From CAKSQL01 sp045606465 (GTDB lineage: Bacteria > Bacillota > Clostridia > UBA1381), in the NCBI GenBank assembly GCA_045606465.1, contig JAZURZ010000078.1, positions 1-16,358 on the forward strand: a stretch of 16,358 bases of DNA, written 5' to 3'. Shown here in pieces: positions 7,202-13,968 of the stretch. Position numbers and translations under genes: made by a program. The notes beneath the pieces were generated by a model. The model saw only the letters and a program-made list of their open reading frames with translations. It had not been told where the DNA came from and did not search any database. Position 1 is the stretch's first letter. Every line of letters begins with the position of its first letter.

Positions 7202-7489
7202 ATGCCGGTTAAGAAAATGAAGGAATTTACTTACAAGGGCAAGCCTGTTTACAGAAAGGGAAATGTGATTTACTACGGAGATTTGTCAAAAGACCTTATT
7301 TTGGTTCTGGAAATTCTAGAAACTGAAAAGAATGGTGATTTTGAAATGGCAAAAAAGGTTAAATTTCACATTCAGGACAACACCGGAGAAATAGGCTGCG
7401 GAACTAATTATCGGAGCGGAGAAAGAGAAAATCTTTATGAAGCTTTTGACATTGGAACATGGTGGTTGCAGGACGCATTAGACGAATAA
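7202..7489 (+). CDS. Unrecognised 95-residue protein following the oxidoreductase genes
   Basis: I do not recognise a family. The product starts MPVKKMKEFTYKGKPVYRKG and looks like a small soluble, beta-rich domain with repeated hydrophobic strands (VIYYGD, LILVLEILE, KVKFHIQD) and an acidic C-terminus ending WWLQDALDE. It has one cysteine, in GEIGCGTNY, no signal peptide and no membrane segment. The start at 7202 is fixed by a perfect AAGGAGG eight bases upstream; reading further up to 7142 would overlap the gamma stop and add residues without a ribosome binding site. It follows the gamma gene by 50 bases on the same strand and is followed at once by a large inverted repeat, so it is probably the last gene of the oxidoreductase operon. 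The strong ribosome binding site and coding character make it a real gene. Confidence 0.75.
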   Translation: MPVKKMKEFTYKGKPVYRKGNVIYYGDLSKDLILVLEILETEKNGDFEMAKKVKFHIQDNTGEIGCGTNYRSGERENLYEAFDIGTWWLQDALDE

Positions 7490-7495
7490 AAAAAT

Positions 7496-7654
7496 AAAAA
7501 TGATGGCTGTATTTTTAAACACAATCTGACGTATTATTAATTCATTTTGTAGGGGGGTTATTTATGAATGCCCCTAAGGCAAAAGCTGTTTTGCCCCTAC
7601 AATTTAGAATAGTTATACATGAGCTAAATGTTTAAAAGAACAGTCATCATTTTT
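7496..7654. repeat. MITE-like long inverted-repeat element (159 bp)
   Basis: Bases 7496-7520 pair with 7630-7654 over 25 positions with a single mismatch and two G-T pairs. Inside, TTGTAGGGG (7547-7555) pairs exactly with CCCCTACAA (7594-7602), and the stretches between these arms also align imperfectly as inverted copies, so the whole segment can fold as one long hairpin. Near the centre a further hairpin pairs GGCAAAA (7578-7584) with TTTTGCC. No protein is encoded. TGTAGGGGC-type inverted repeats are, from general recollection, common as dispersed intergenic repeats in Clostridia. The right arm ends in a T-run, so it may also terminate the upstream operon. I could not identify a target-site duplication. 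Confidence 0.7.
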
Positions 7655-7761
7655 TTTCACAAAAAAAGATACTTTTTTTATAGAAATTACACAAAAGATA
7701 GGGATATATGTATAGCGAATAGTAAAAACACAACATATTTTGTGATTGTTGTAAAAAAATG

Positions 7762-7790
7762 TTGACAAAACACAATATATAGTATAAAAT
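7762..7790 (+). promoter_or_regulatory. Sigma-A promoter of the pflB leader
   Basis: TTGACA at 7762-7767, a 17-base spacer and TAAAAT at 7785-7790 (an overlapping TATAAA at 7783-7788 gives a less favourable 15-base spacer). Transcription would start near 7796, about 217 bases before pflB. An inverted pair CACAA-N6-TTGTG (7729-7744) sits just upstream and could be an operator. A second, weaker candidate promoter lies nearer the gene: TTGATA at 7945-7950 and TATAGG at 7967-7972, spaced by 16. Confidence 0.7.
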
Positions 7791-7795
7791 AAGGA

Positions 7796-7914
7796 TAGTC
7801 TTAAGGGTTTTGCCCCTGTTTTTAAGTCAGGAGCAAGCAGGATAACACCTGCAAAGAGCTTTTTAAAAGCTGACTGCTCGGGCATCCTTTTTCGAGGGTG
7901 TCTTTTGTTTTTTT
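7796..7914 (+). ncRNA. Structured attenuator-like leader or small RNA upstream of pflB (family unknown)
   Basis: The roughly 119-nt transcript from the promoter at 7762-7790 shows several pairings: AGGG 7804-7807 with CCCT 7814-7817; GAGCA 7831-7835 with TGCTC 7875-7879, enclosing GCAGG 7837-7841 with CCTGC 7848-7852 and AGCTT 7857-7861 with AAGCT 7867-7871. That makes a three-way junction. It is followed directly by an intrinsic terminator at 7881-7914. Alternative pairings exist: ACACC (7845-7849) with GGTGT of the terminator, and GGAT (7793-7796) with ATCC (7884-7887). This is the layout of a transcription-attenuating riboswitch. I do not recognise the aptamer; it lacks conserved segments of the pfl/ZTP motif. 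It could equally be a free-standing small RNA. Confidence 0.5.
7881..7914 (+). terminator. Intrinsic terminator within the pflB leader
   Basis: GGCATCC (7881-7887) pairs with GGGTGTC (7896-7902) over seven pairs, two of them G-T, with an eight-base loop, followed by TTTTGTTTTTTT (7903-7914). It lies between a strong promoter and pflB, so some read-through or anti-termination is needed unless pflB has its own promoter further down. Confidence 0.75.
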
Positions 7915-8012
7915 AAAATATGAAAATTACAATCCTTATGGATTTTGATATAGGTGATTTATAAATTATAGGTACTTGAAAGAAACTACATGTTGAAAGG
8001 ACGTGATTTTGT

Positions 8013-10241
8013 ATGACTTACTACAGAGGATTTATAAAGGGAAATTGGAATGACACAATAGATGTGAGTAATTTTATAAAATTAAACTATACTCCATATA
8101 ATGGTGACGCCACGTTTTTGGCAGGCACAACTAAAAGAACCGATTCAATAAAGCAAAAGGTGGAAAATCTTTTGAAAGAGGAAACAAAAAATGGCGGTGT
8201 ATTAAAGGTTGACGCAAAGACAGTTTCTTCAATTTTAAGCCATGCTCCGGGCTACATTTCAGAGGGTGAAGACATAATTTTGGGATTGCAGACCGACGAG
8301 CCTTTAAAAAGAGCAGTAAACCCATTTGCAGGCTATCGCAATGTAATTCAAGCCTGTGAGGCTTATGGATATGAGCTTGGAGAAAATGTAAAGGCAGAAT
8401 TTAAATATCGCACAACCCACAACACAGGTGTGTTCAGAGTTTACACTGATACCATGAAAAAGGCACGCCACGCAGGGATTCTTACAGGACTTCCCGATGC
8501 ATATGCAAGAGGAAGAATAATTGGTGACTATCGTCGTGTTGCCCTTTATGGCATGAATTATTTAATTGAGGAAAGAAAAAAGGACAAAAAAAGGCTATCG
8601 GATAGCTTTGACATGGAGGAGGAAAATATCAAGCTTATAGAGGATATTGCAAGACAGCTTGACTTCATGGAGGAGTTAAAAACCATGGCATCTCAGTACG
8701 GTTGTGATATCTCACGACCAGCCCAAAATGCAAAAGAAGCAATTCAATGGTTGTATTTTGGCTACTTGGGCGCAGTTAAGGAGCAAAATGGTGCAGCAAA
8801 TAGCATAGGAAGAATTTCAAGTTTTATAGATATATACATAGAACGTGATTTAAAGGAAAAAACCCTGACAGAAGAGCAGGCTCAGGAGCTTATTGACGAT
8901 TTGGTGTTAAAGCTTCGACTGGTGCGTCATTTGCGTACCCCTGAGTATAACGAGCTTTTTGCAGGCGACCCCGTCTGGGTAACCTGTTCTTTGGGCGGCG
9001 TAACTCTTGAGGGAAAGTCCATGGTAACAAAGACCTGCTATCGCTTTTTGCAGACTTTATACAACCTTGGTCCGAGCGCAGAGCCTAACTTAACCGTTTT
9101 GTGGGCAAAGAATCTGCCGAAAGAATTTAAGGCATTTTGTGCAAAGGTTTCAATTGACACCGACTCAATCCAATATGAAAACGATGATGTTATGCGTAAG
9201 GATTTTGGCGATGACTATTCCATCGCATGCTGCGTGTCTGCAATGAAGACCGGAAAGCAAATGCAGTTTTTCGGAGCAAGATGTAATCTGGCAAAGGTTT
9301 TGCTTATGTCATTAAATGGCGGTAAGGACGAAATATATGGCGACCAGATAGCACCCGAGGGCAAGGTTTTTGAAGAAAAACCCCTCGATTATGAAGAGGT
9401 AATGACAACCTTTAAAAAATATGCATCATGGATGGCAAAGCTTTATGTGAATACTATGAATGTTATTCATTATATGCATGACAAGTATGCTTATGAAAGA
9501 CTTATGATGGCATTCCATGATTATAACCCTGAGCGTCTTATGGCTTTTGGAATAAGCGGTCTTAGCGTTCTTGGCGATAGTTTGAGTGCAATAAAATACG
9601 CAAAAGTAACTCCAATAAAGGACGAAAGAGGAATTATAAGCGGATTTAAAACCGAGGGAGATTTCCCCAAATATGGTAATGATGATGACAGAGCAGATGA
9701 CATTGTCAAGGAAATAACCGAGTTCTTTTATAAAGAGCTTTGCAAAACAAAAACCTATCGCAATGCAAAGCATACCTTGTCACTTCTGACTATAACCTCC
9801 AATGTTGTGTATGGCAAAAAAACCGGTGCAACTCCCGATGGAAGAGCTGCAGGTGAGCCCTTTGCACCGGGTGCAAATCCAATGCATGGCCGTGACGCAG
9901 AAGGTGCTCTTGCATCCCTCAATTCTGTGGCAAAGCTTAACTACTCCTGCTGTCAGGACGGAATATCCAATACATTCTCAATAACTCCTGAAACTCTTGG
10001 TGTTGACGAAGATGACAGAGTGAAAAAGCTTGTTACAGTTTTAGATGGATATTTTGAACAGGACGCACATCATTTAAATGTAAATGTTTTAAACAGGGAA
10101 AAGCTCATAGACGCTATGAATAATCCTGAAAAGTATCCCAACCTTACCATAAGAGTAAGTGGATATGCAGTAAACTTTAACAAGCTTACCAAGGATAAGC
10201 AGCTTGAAGTAATATCAAGAACATTCCACGAGAAATTTTAA
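8013..10241 (+). CDS. pflB: Formate C-acetyltransferase (pyruvate formate-lyase, PflB)
   Basis: Glycyl-radical enzyme converting pyruvate and CoA to acetyl-CoA and formate in anaerobic fermentation. The 742-residue length fits true PFL. The adjacent active-site cysteines are Cys 406-407 in YSIACCVSAMK, and the radical glycine is Gly 717 in TIRVSGYAVNF near the C-terminus, both in the contexts that distinguish PFL from glycerol or choline glycyl-radical enzymes. The N-terminal segment MTYYRGFIKGNWNDTIDV is also PFL-like. GAAAGGACGTG precedes the ATG by about 9-12 bases. The activating enzyme gene follows. A promoter and terminator-bearing leader upstream suggest control of elongation into the gene. 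The radical makes the enzyme oxygen-sensitive, consistent with an anaerobe. Confidence 0.97.
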   Translation: MTYYRGFIKGNWNDTIDVSNFIKLNYTPYNGDATFLAGTTKRTDSIKQKVENLLKEETKNGGVLKVDAKTVSSILSHAPGYISEGEDIILGLQTDEPLKRAVNPFAGYRNVIQACEAYGYELGENVKAEFKYRTTHNTGVFRVYTDTMKKARHAGILTGLPDAYARGRIIGDYRRVALYGMNYLIEERKKDKKRLSDSFDMEEENIKLIEDIARQLDFMEELKTMASQYGCDISRPAQNAKEAIQWLYFGYLGAVKEQNGAANSIGRISSFIDIYIERDLKEKTLTEEQAQELIDDLVLKLRLVRHLRTPEYNELFAGDPVWVTCSLGGVTLEGKSMVTKTCYRFLQTLYNLGPSAEPNLTVLWAKNLPKEFKAFCAKVSIDTDSIQYENDDVMRKDFGDDYSIACCVSAMKTGKQMQFFGARCNLAKVLLMSLNGGKDEIYGDQIAPEGKVFEEKPLDYEEVMTTFKKYASWMAKLYVNTMNVIHYMHDKYAYERLMMAFHDYNPERLMAFGISGLSVLGDSLSAIKYAKVTPIKDERGIISGFKTEGDFPKYGNDDDRADDIVKEITEFFYKELCKTKTYRNAKHTLSLLTITSNVVYGKKTGATPDGRAAGEPFAPGANPMHGRDAEGALASLNSVAKLNYSCCQDGISNTFSITPETLGVDEDDRVKKLVTVLDGYFEQDAHHLNVNVLNREKLIDAMNNPEKYPNLTIRVSGYAVNFNKLTKDKQLEVISRTFHEKF

Positions 10242-10248
10242 AAAAATA

Positions 10249-10289
10249 GGGCAGAAATTTTTTAAAAAAAGAATTTTTGCCCTTTTTTT
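10249..10289 (+). terminator. Hairpin plus U-run between pflB and pflA
   Basis: Bases 10249-10260 pair with 10271-10282 over 12 positions (two G-T), starting with GGGCA, with a 10-base A/T loop, followed by seven T. This is a good intrinsic terminator seven bases after the pflB stop and only 20 bases before pflA. It probably acts as a leaky terminator or 3' stabiliser, giving much more pflB than pflA transcript. I see no separate promoter for pflA. Confidence 0.8.
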
Positions 10290-10309
10290 AAAAAGGAAAG
10301 GAGAAGAAA

Positions 10310-11026
10310 ATGACAGGCTATATACATTCTTTTGAAAGCCTTGCAACCCTTGATGGCGAGGGGGTAAGATATGGAGTTTTTTTTAGCGGTTGCCCATTAA
10401 GATGCGTCTATTGCCATAATCCGGATACTCAAGTAAGAGGCGGAACAGAATATAGCACAGAGGAGCTTTTTAAAAAGATATGCCGATATAAACCCTATTT
10501 TAAAAATGGCGGAGGTGTTACCTTTAGCGGCGGTGAGCCTATGCTTTGGGCAGACTTTATAGAAGAGATTGGTTCTATGTTAAAGGCTGAGGGAATAAAT
10601 TATGTAATAGATACCTCGGGCGCAGTTGAGCTTTCCGATGCTGTAAAAAGGGTTTATTCTCAAGCCCATATGGTAATTTTAGATTTAAAATTCTGGAATG
10701 ACGAAACCTACAAAAAATATACCCTTTCCGATATGAAAATGGTTTTAGATACCTTGAATTATTTAAATGAAATAAAAAAGGATACATGGATAAGAACTGT
10801 GGTGGTCCCCCAAATTAATGACAGGGAAGAAATTATTTTAAAATATATAGAAATTATTTCAAAATATGATTGTGTAAAAAAATATGAGCTTTTAGGATTT
10901 CACACCATGGGCTTTTCAAAATATGAAAAGCTTGGAAAAGAAAATCCTCTCAAAAACACTCCTCCGATGGATAAAGAACAACTAAAAAAGCTTCAGAACT
11001 TTGCAGATGAATGTCTTAAAAAATAA
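10310..11026 (+). CDS. pflA: Pyruvate formate-lyase activating enzyme (radical SAM)
   Basis: Radical SAM enzyme that abstracts a hydrogen from the PFL glycine (Gly 717 of the neighbouring product) to make the active radical. The 238-residue product has CxxxCxxC at Cys 28, 32 and 35 (GCPLRCVYCHNPD) for the SAM-binding [4Fe-4S] cluster, followed by GGGVTFSGGEP at about 67-77, the SAM-binding GGE motif. It lacks the extra eight-iron ferredoxin insert of activases for other glycyl-radical enzymes, so it is a PflA type. An excellent GGAAAGGAG precedes the ATG. It follows pflB by 68 bases, with a terminator-like hairpin between them. Confidence 0.96.
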   Translation: MTGYIHSFESLATLDGEGVRYGVFFSGCPLRCVYCHNPDTQVRGGTEYSTEELFKKICRYKPYFKNGGGVTFSGGEPMLWADFIEEIGSMLKAEGINYVIDTSGAVELSDAVKRVYSQAHMVILDLKFWNDETYKKYTLSDMKMVLDTLNYLNEIKKDTWIRTVVVPQINDREEIILKYIEIISKYDCVKKYELLGFHTMGFSKYEKLGKENPLKNTPPMDKEQLKKLQNFADECLKK

Positions 11027-11082
11027 GCATTTTTGCCCAAGTGAAACTTTTAAGAAATTTTTGCAAAATTTTACAAAAAGTA

Positions 11083-11111
11083 TTGACAAATATTTTTTGG
11101 GGTGCTATAAT
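11083..11111 (+). promoter_or_regulatory. Near-perfect extended -10 promoter of the feo operon
   Basis: TTGACA at 11083-11088, a 17-base spacer, and TATAAT at 11106-11111 preceded by TGC, so an extended -10 as well. This is the strongest promoter in the window. Such strength fits a gene set that is silenced by a repressor, and palindromes overlap the predicted start site. Confidence 0.85.
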
Positions 11112-11118
11112 AACTTTT

Positions 11119-11134
11119 GTTAGCTTGCACTAAC
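11119..11134. promoter_or_regulatory. Candidate metal-repressor operator 1 (GTTAG-N6-CTAAC)
   Basis: Perfect inverted repeat GTTAG (11119-11123), six bases, CTAAC (11130-11134), covering the predicted feo transcription start. The half-sites resemble those of DtxR/MntR-family boxes (TTAGG-TTAGCCTAA type), but the six-base spacing differs from the classical one. A T-run follows, but the stem is too weak for a convincing terminator. Confidence 0.55.
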
Positions 11135-11151
11135 TTTTTTTAAAGAGATTG

Positions 11152-11169
11152 GGTTAGGTTGTTCTAACC
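11152..11169. promoter_or_regulatory. Candidate metal-repressor operator 2 (GGTTAG-N6-CTAACC)
   Basis: Perfect 6-bp inverted repeat with the same six-base spacing as operator 1; the two centres are 34 bases apart. It lies in the 5' leader, 35 bases before the feoA start. Repetition of the same palindrome with an unrelated spacer sequence argues for a protein-binding site rather than chance. Confidence 0.55.
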
Positions 11170-11203
11170 GTACCTGATGGAAAAAATTTTAAGGTGGTAT
11201 ATT

Positions 11204-11416
11204 ATGAATTTAAAGGACGCAGAGGAAGGAAAGGAATATATCATTCGCAGTATTGAAACCGACGACGAGGAACTTGAATCATTTTTGTTTTCTCTGGGGT
11301 GCTATAGCGGAGAGCCTATAACAGTGATTTCGCATCTTAAAGGCAGCTTGGTGGTTTCAATCAAAGACGGCAGATATAACATAGATAATCAGCTTGCCGA
11401 AGCCATTGTTATATAA
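11204..11416 (+). CDS. feoA: Ferrous iron transport protein FeoA
   Basis: Small cytosolic SH3-like protein that supports FeoB. The 70-residue product MNLKDAEEGKEYIIRSIETD... has the usual FeoA features: a start with the GKEYIIRSI strand, a helix ending LFSLGCYSGEPI, then VISHLKGSLVVSIKDGRYNIDNQLAEAI, the conserved beta-barrel end. Length is normal for FeoA. AAGGTGG six bases before ATG 11204 decides the start; ATG 11177 would add nine residues without a ribosome binding site. It is followed after 100 bases by feoB. Confidence 0.9.
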   Translation: MNLKDAEEGKEYIIRSIETDDEELESFLFSLGCYSGEPITVISHLKGSLVVSIKDGRYNIDNQLAEAIVI

Positions 11417-11468
11417 GCTTTGAAATAACATGAGGTTGTTTTGGCAGCTGATTGCTTTTTAAAAACGA

Positions 11469-11484
11469 GTTAGTCTAATTTAAC
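11469..11484. promoter_or_regulatory. Third, imperfect copy of the feo palindrome (GTTAG-N6-TTAAC)
   Basis: GTTAG (11469-11473), six bases, TTAAC (11480-11484): same layout as the two operator candidates upstream of feoA, with one mismatch. It lies between feoA and feoB, 32 bases before the feoB start. No clear promoter accompanies it. Confidence 0.35.
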
Positions 11485-11516
11485 CGAAAAACTTGAAAAT
11501 ATAAGGAGGAGACAAA

Positions 11517-13553
11517 ATGAGAATTGCACTTGCTGGTAATCCTAATAGTGGCAAGACCACAATGTATAATGCTCTGACAGGAAGAAATGAAAAGGTAGGC
11601 AACTGGGCAGGTGTTACAGTTGAGAAAAAGGAGCACGCAATAAAGAAAAGCTTTTTAAAAGGGGAAGAAAGGGTTGTGGCAGTTGACCTACCGGGAGCAT
11701 ATTCAATGTCACCATTCACCTCTGAAGAGAGCATAACAAGCTTTTATATAAAAAATCAGAAGCCTGATGTTATAATTAACATTGTGGATGCTACAAATTT
11801 AAGCCGAAGCTTGTTTTTCACAACTCAGCTTTTAGAGCTTGGTATTCCAATGGTGGTTGCATTAAATAAGACAGATATAAATAAAAAGAAGGAAAATAAA
11901 ATAAATGCAGAGCTTCTTTCAAAAAATCTCGGCTGTCCAGTCGTAGAAACTGTTTCCACCACATCTTCAGGACTTGGTGAGCTTGTAGCTTTGGCAATAA
12001 AGCAAAAGGGCAAACCTCAAATGGCTCCATATTCTCAAGGAGAAATTGATCTTTCAAAAAGGGAATTGGTTGTAGCTGCTGACAGAAAGCGTTTTGGGTT
12101 TGTAAATAAGATAGTTTCCGAGGTTGAGGTGCGTAAAATTTTCACAAGAGAGAAAAATTATCAAGACAAAATTGACGCAGTTCTTACTAATAGATGGCTT
12201 GGAATACCTATTTTTGCCATAGTAATGTTTTTGGTGTTCCACATTTCTCAAGCAAGCTTAGGTCCATGGCTTGCAGATACCCTTGTTGCGTGGCTTGAAG
12301 GTTTTCAGGTCATGGTAGTCGAATGGGTATCGGGTGCGTCTGATATTTTAAAAGCCTTGCTGATTGATGGAATAATAGGCGGTCTTATTGCAGTTGTGGG
12401 CTTTTTGCCGCTGGTTATGGTTATGTATTTTCTCATTGCAATTCTTGAGGATTGTGGATATATGGCACGCGTTTCAGTTGTTTTAGACCCGATATTTAAA
12501 AAGGTAGGACTTTCGGGAAAATCAGTAATTCCATTTGTTATTGCCACCGGTTGTTCAATTCCCGGAGTAATGGCGTGCCGAACAATTCGCAATGAGCGTG
12601 AGCGCAGAGCGGCGGCTATGCTTACACCATTTATGCCATGCGGCGCAAAGCTCCCCGTAATTGCTCTTTTTGCGGGTGCCTTTTTCTCTGATGCATCGTG
12701 GGTCGGAACGCTTATGTACTTTGCAGGCATAGTTCTTATTTTCCTTGGTGCTTTGTTAGTAAATAAAATTGCAGGACATAAGTCAAGAAAATCCTTCTTT
12801 ATTATAGAACTTCCCGAATATAAACTTCCAAGCTTAAAGCGTGCGTTTTTGTCGATGTGTTCACGTGGCTGGGCATACATAGTAAAAGCTGGAACCATTA
12901 TACTTTTGTGCAATACAGCGGTGCAGATTATGCAGACCTTTAATTGGAGATTTGAGGCAGTTATAGAGGGAGCAGAGAACACTTCCATTCTTGCAAACAT
13001 TGCAAATCCCTTTGCATATATATTAATTCCGATTGTAGGCTATCATGCATGGCAATTGGCAGCAGCAGCAGTCACAGGCTTTATTGCCAAAGAAAATGTG
13101 GTTGGAACCTTGGCAGTGTGCTATGGAATATCAAATCTTATAAATACCGAGGAGCTTGCGATGGTGGAGGGGGCAGGAAGTGAAGTTGCTGCAATCTTCG
13201 GACTTACCAAAGCAGCGGCGCTTGCATATTTGATTTTTAATCTTTTTACACCTCCTTGCTTTGCAGCAATTGGTGCTATGAACTCCGAGATAAAGAGTAA
13301 AAAATGGTTGTTTGGGGGAATTGCCCTTCAGCTTTGCGTAGGCTTTACAAGTGGATTTTTAGTTTATCAGATTGGAACTTTAATTTCCCTGGGAAATGTC
13401 GGTGCAGGCTTTGTTCCCGGACTTCTTGCAATAGCATTGATGATAGTTGTGATAGGGTATCTTATTTCAAAAACTGACAGGGAACTGAATAAAGAATATG
13501 TACTTAAAAAAGAAAATAAGGCTGATAACAAGGCAAAAACCACATCACGCTAA
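11517..13553 (+). CDS. feoB: Ferrous iron transporter FeoB
   Basis: Inner-membrane Fe(II) importer with an N-terminal GTPase domain. The 678-residue product shows G1 GNPNSGKT at residues 7-14, the G2 threonine in WAGVTVEKK, G3 DLPGAYSM at 57-64 and G4 NKTD at 117-120, then a helical linker and a multi-span membrane domain from about residue 220. The membrane part has the conserved GCSIPGVMACRT and MPCGAKLPVIALFAG segments with cysteines in the two gate-like repeats. AAGGAGGAG lies just before the ATG. Transcribed with feoA and the Cys-rich peptide that follows. The tail after the last helix is short and rich in Lys. Confidence 0.97.
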   Translation: MRIALAGNPNSGKTTMYNALTGRNEKVGNWAGVTVEKKEHAIKKSFLKGEERVVAVDLPGAYSMSPFTSEESITSFYIKNQKPDVIINIVDATNLSRSLFFTTQLLELGIPMVVALNKTDINKKKENKINAELLSKNLGCPVVETVSTTSSGLGELVALAIKQKGKPQMAPYSQGEIDLSKRELVVAADRKRFGFVNKIVSEVEVRKIFTREKNYQDKIDAVLTNRWLGIPIFAIVMFLVFHISQASLGPWLADTLVAWLEGFQVMVVEWVSGASDILKALLIDGIIGGLIAVVGFLPLVMVMYFLIAILEDCGYMARVSVVLDPIFKKVGLSGKSVIPFVIATGCSIPGVMACRTIRNERERRAAAMLTPFMPCGAKLPVIALFAGAFFSDASWVGTLMYFAGIVLIFLGALLVNKIAGHKSRKSFFIIELPEYKLPSLKRAFLSMCSRGWAYIVKAGTIILLCNTAVQIMQTFNWRFEAVIEGAENTSILANIANPFAYILIPIVGYHAWQLAAAAVTGFIAKENVVGTLAVCYGISNLINTEELAMVEGAGSEVAAIFGLTKAAALAYLIFNLFTPPCFAAIGAMNSEIKSKKWLFGGIALQLCVGFTSGFLVYQIGTLISLGNVGAGFVPGLLAIALMIVVIGYLISKTDRELNKEYVLKKENKADNKAKTTSR

Positions 13554-13574
13554 AAATAAAGAAAGAGAAGGAAA

Positions 13575-13745
13575 ATGGAAAATTTAGTTATAATTGCTAT
13601 AATTGCTGCCATTGTTGCATCAGCAGTTATTTATGTAATAAAAGCAAAAAAAAGCGGCAGAAAATGCATTGGCTGTCCTTATAGTGGTTGCCCAAATTGC
13701 AAAGCCGAAAAATCAGGATGTACTTGTGAAAGAAAAGATTTTTAA
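13575..13745 (+). CDS. FeoB-associated Cys-rich membrane peptide
   Basis: A 56-residue protein typical of the FeoB-associated Cys-rich family found after feoB in Firmicutes. It begins MENLVIIAIIAAIVASAVIY, a single hydrophobic membrane segment (residues about 4-22), then a basic stretch KAKKSGRK and six cysteines at 31, 34, 39, 42, 49 and 51 (CIGCPYSGCPNC and CTC). Such proteins may hand over or sense iron, or play a FeoC-like part, but this is not established. GAGAAGG lies just before the start and the gene follows feoB by 21 bases. Confidence 0.9.
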   Translation: MENLVIIAIIAAIVASAVIYVIKAKKSGRKCIGCPYSGCPNCKAEKSGCTCERKDF

Positions 13746-13778
13746 AATATACAAATAATCAATATACCTTCTAAAATA

Positions 13779-13838
13779 GCACCGAGGGAGCATTTTTGTC
13801 AAGATATTATAAAAGTGCTTCCTCTGTGCATTTTTTTG
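13779..13838 (+). terminator. Intrinsic terminator of the feo operon
   Basis: Bases 13779-13797 pair with 13811-13829 over 19 positions with one mismatch and two G-T pairs (outer GCAC/GTGC), a 13-base loop, and then ATTTTTTTG. It lies 33 bases after the Cys-rich peptide gene. Confidence 0.9.
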
Positions 13839-13868
13839 CTTTTATATGATAAAAATGGTTTTACGATA

Positions 13869-13897
13869 TTGACATTCTTGCTCTTATTTGTTACAAT
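13869..13897 (+). promoter_or_regulatory. Promoter of asnS
   Basis: TTGACA at 13869-13874, a 17-base spacer and TACAAT at 13892-13897, with TGT making an extended -10. A perfect inverted repeat TTATTA-N5-TAATAA (13897-13913) overlaps the start site. The leader to the gene is only about 65 bases and carries no T-box. Confidence 0.75.
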
Positions 13898-13968
13898 TAT
13901 TAGAAGATAATAAAAATTTATAAGACGAGAAAAAATGAAAAACTCGTAAGAAAGGTTATGAAATTAAA

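Noticed and set aside
7613..7885. Minus-strand 90-residue frame in the pflB upstream region
   Set aside because: It overlaps the inverted repeat, promoter and structured leader, starts inside the three-way junction/terminator area, and shows no ribosome binding site or domain.
7796..7914. pfl/ZTP riboswitch upstream of pflB
   Set aside because: Position fits, but the conserved ACTGGCG-like and CCGCCTGGGC-like segments of this motif are absent; only a GGGCAT-like stretch at the 3' end is similar. Kept as an unassigned structured leader.
11119..11141. Intrinsic terminator from GTTAG/CTAAC plus T-run
   Set aside because: The stem is five pairs, mostly A-T, and the same palindrome recurs at 11152-11169 without a T-run; a repressor site overlapping the transcription start is the better explanation.
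12305..13000. 231-codon minus-strand frame inside feoB
   Set aside because: Antisense to the conserved FeoB membrane domain; low-complexity composition and no ribosome binding site.
13898..13968. T-box leader for asnS
   Set aside because: The leader is only about 65-70 bases and has no AGGGTGG-type T-box sequence or terminator/anti-terminator pair.
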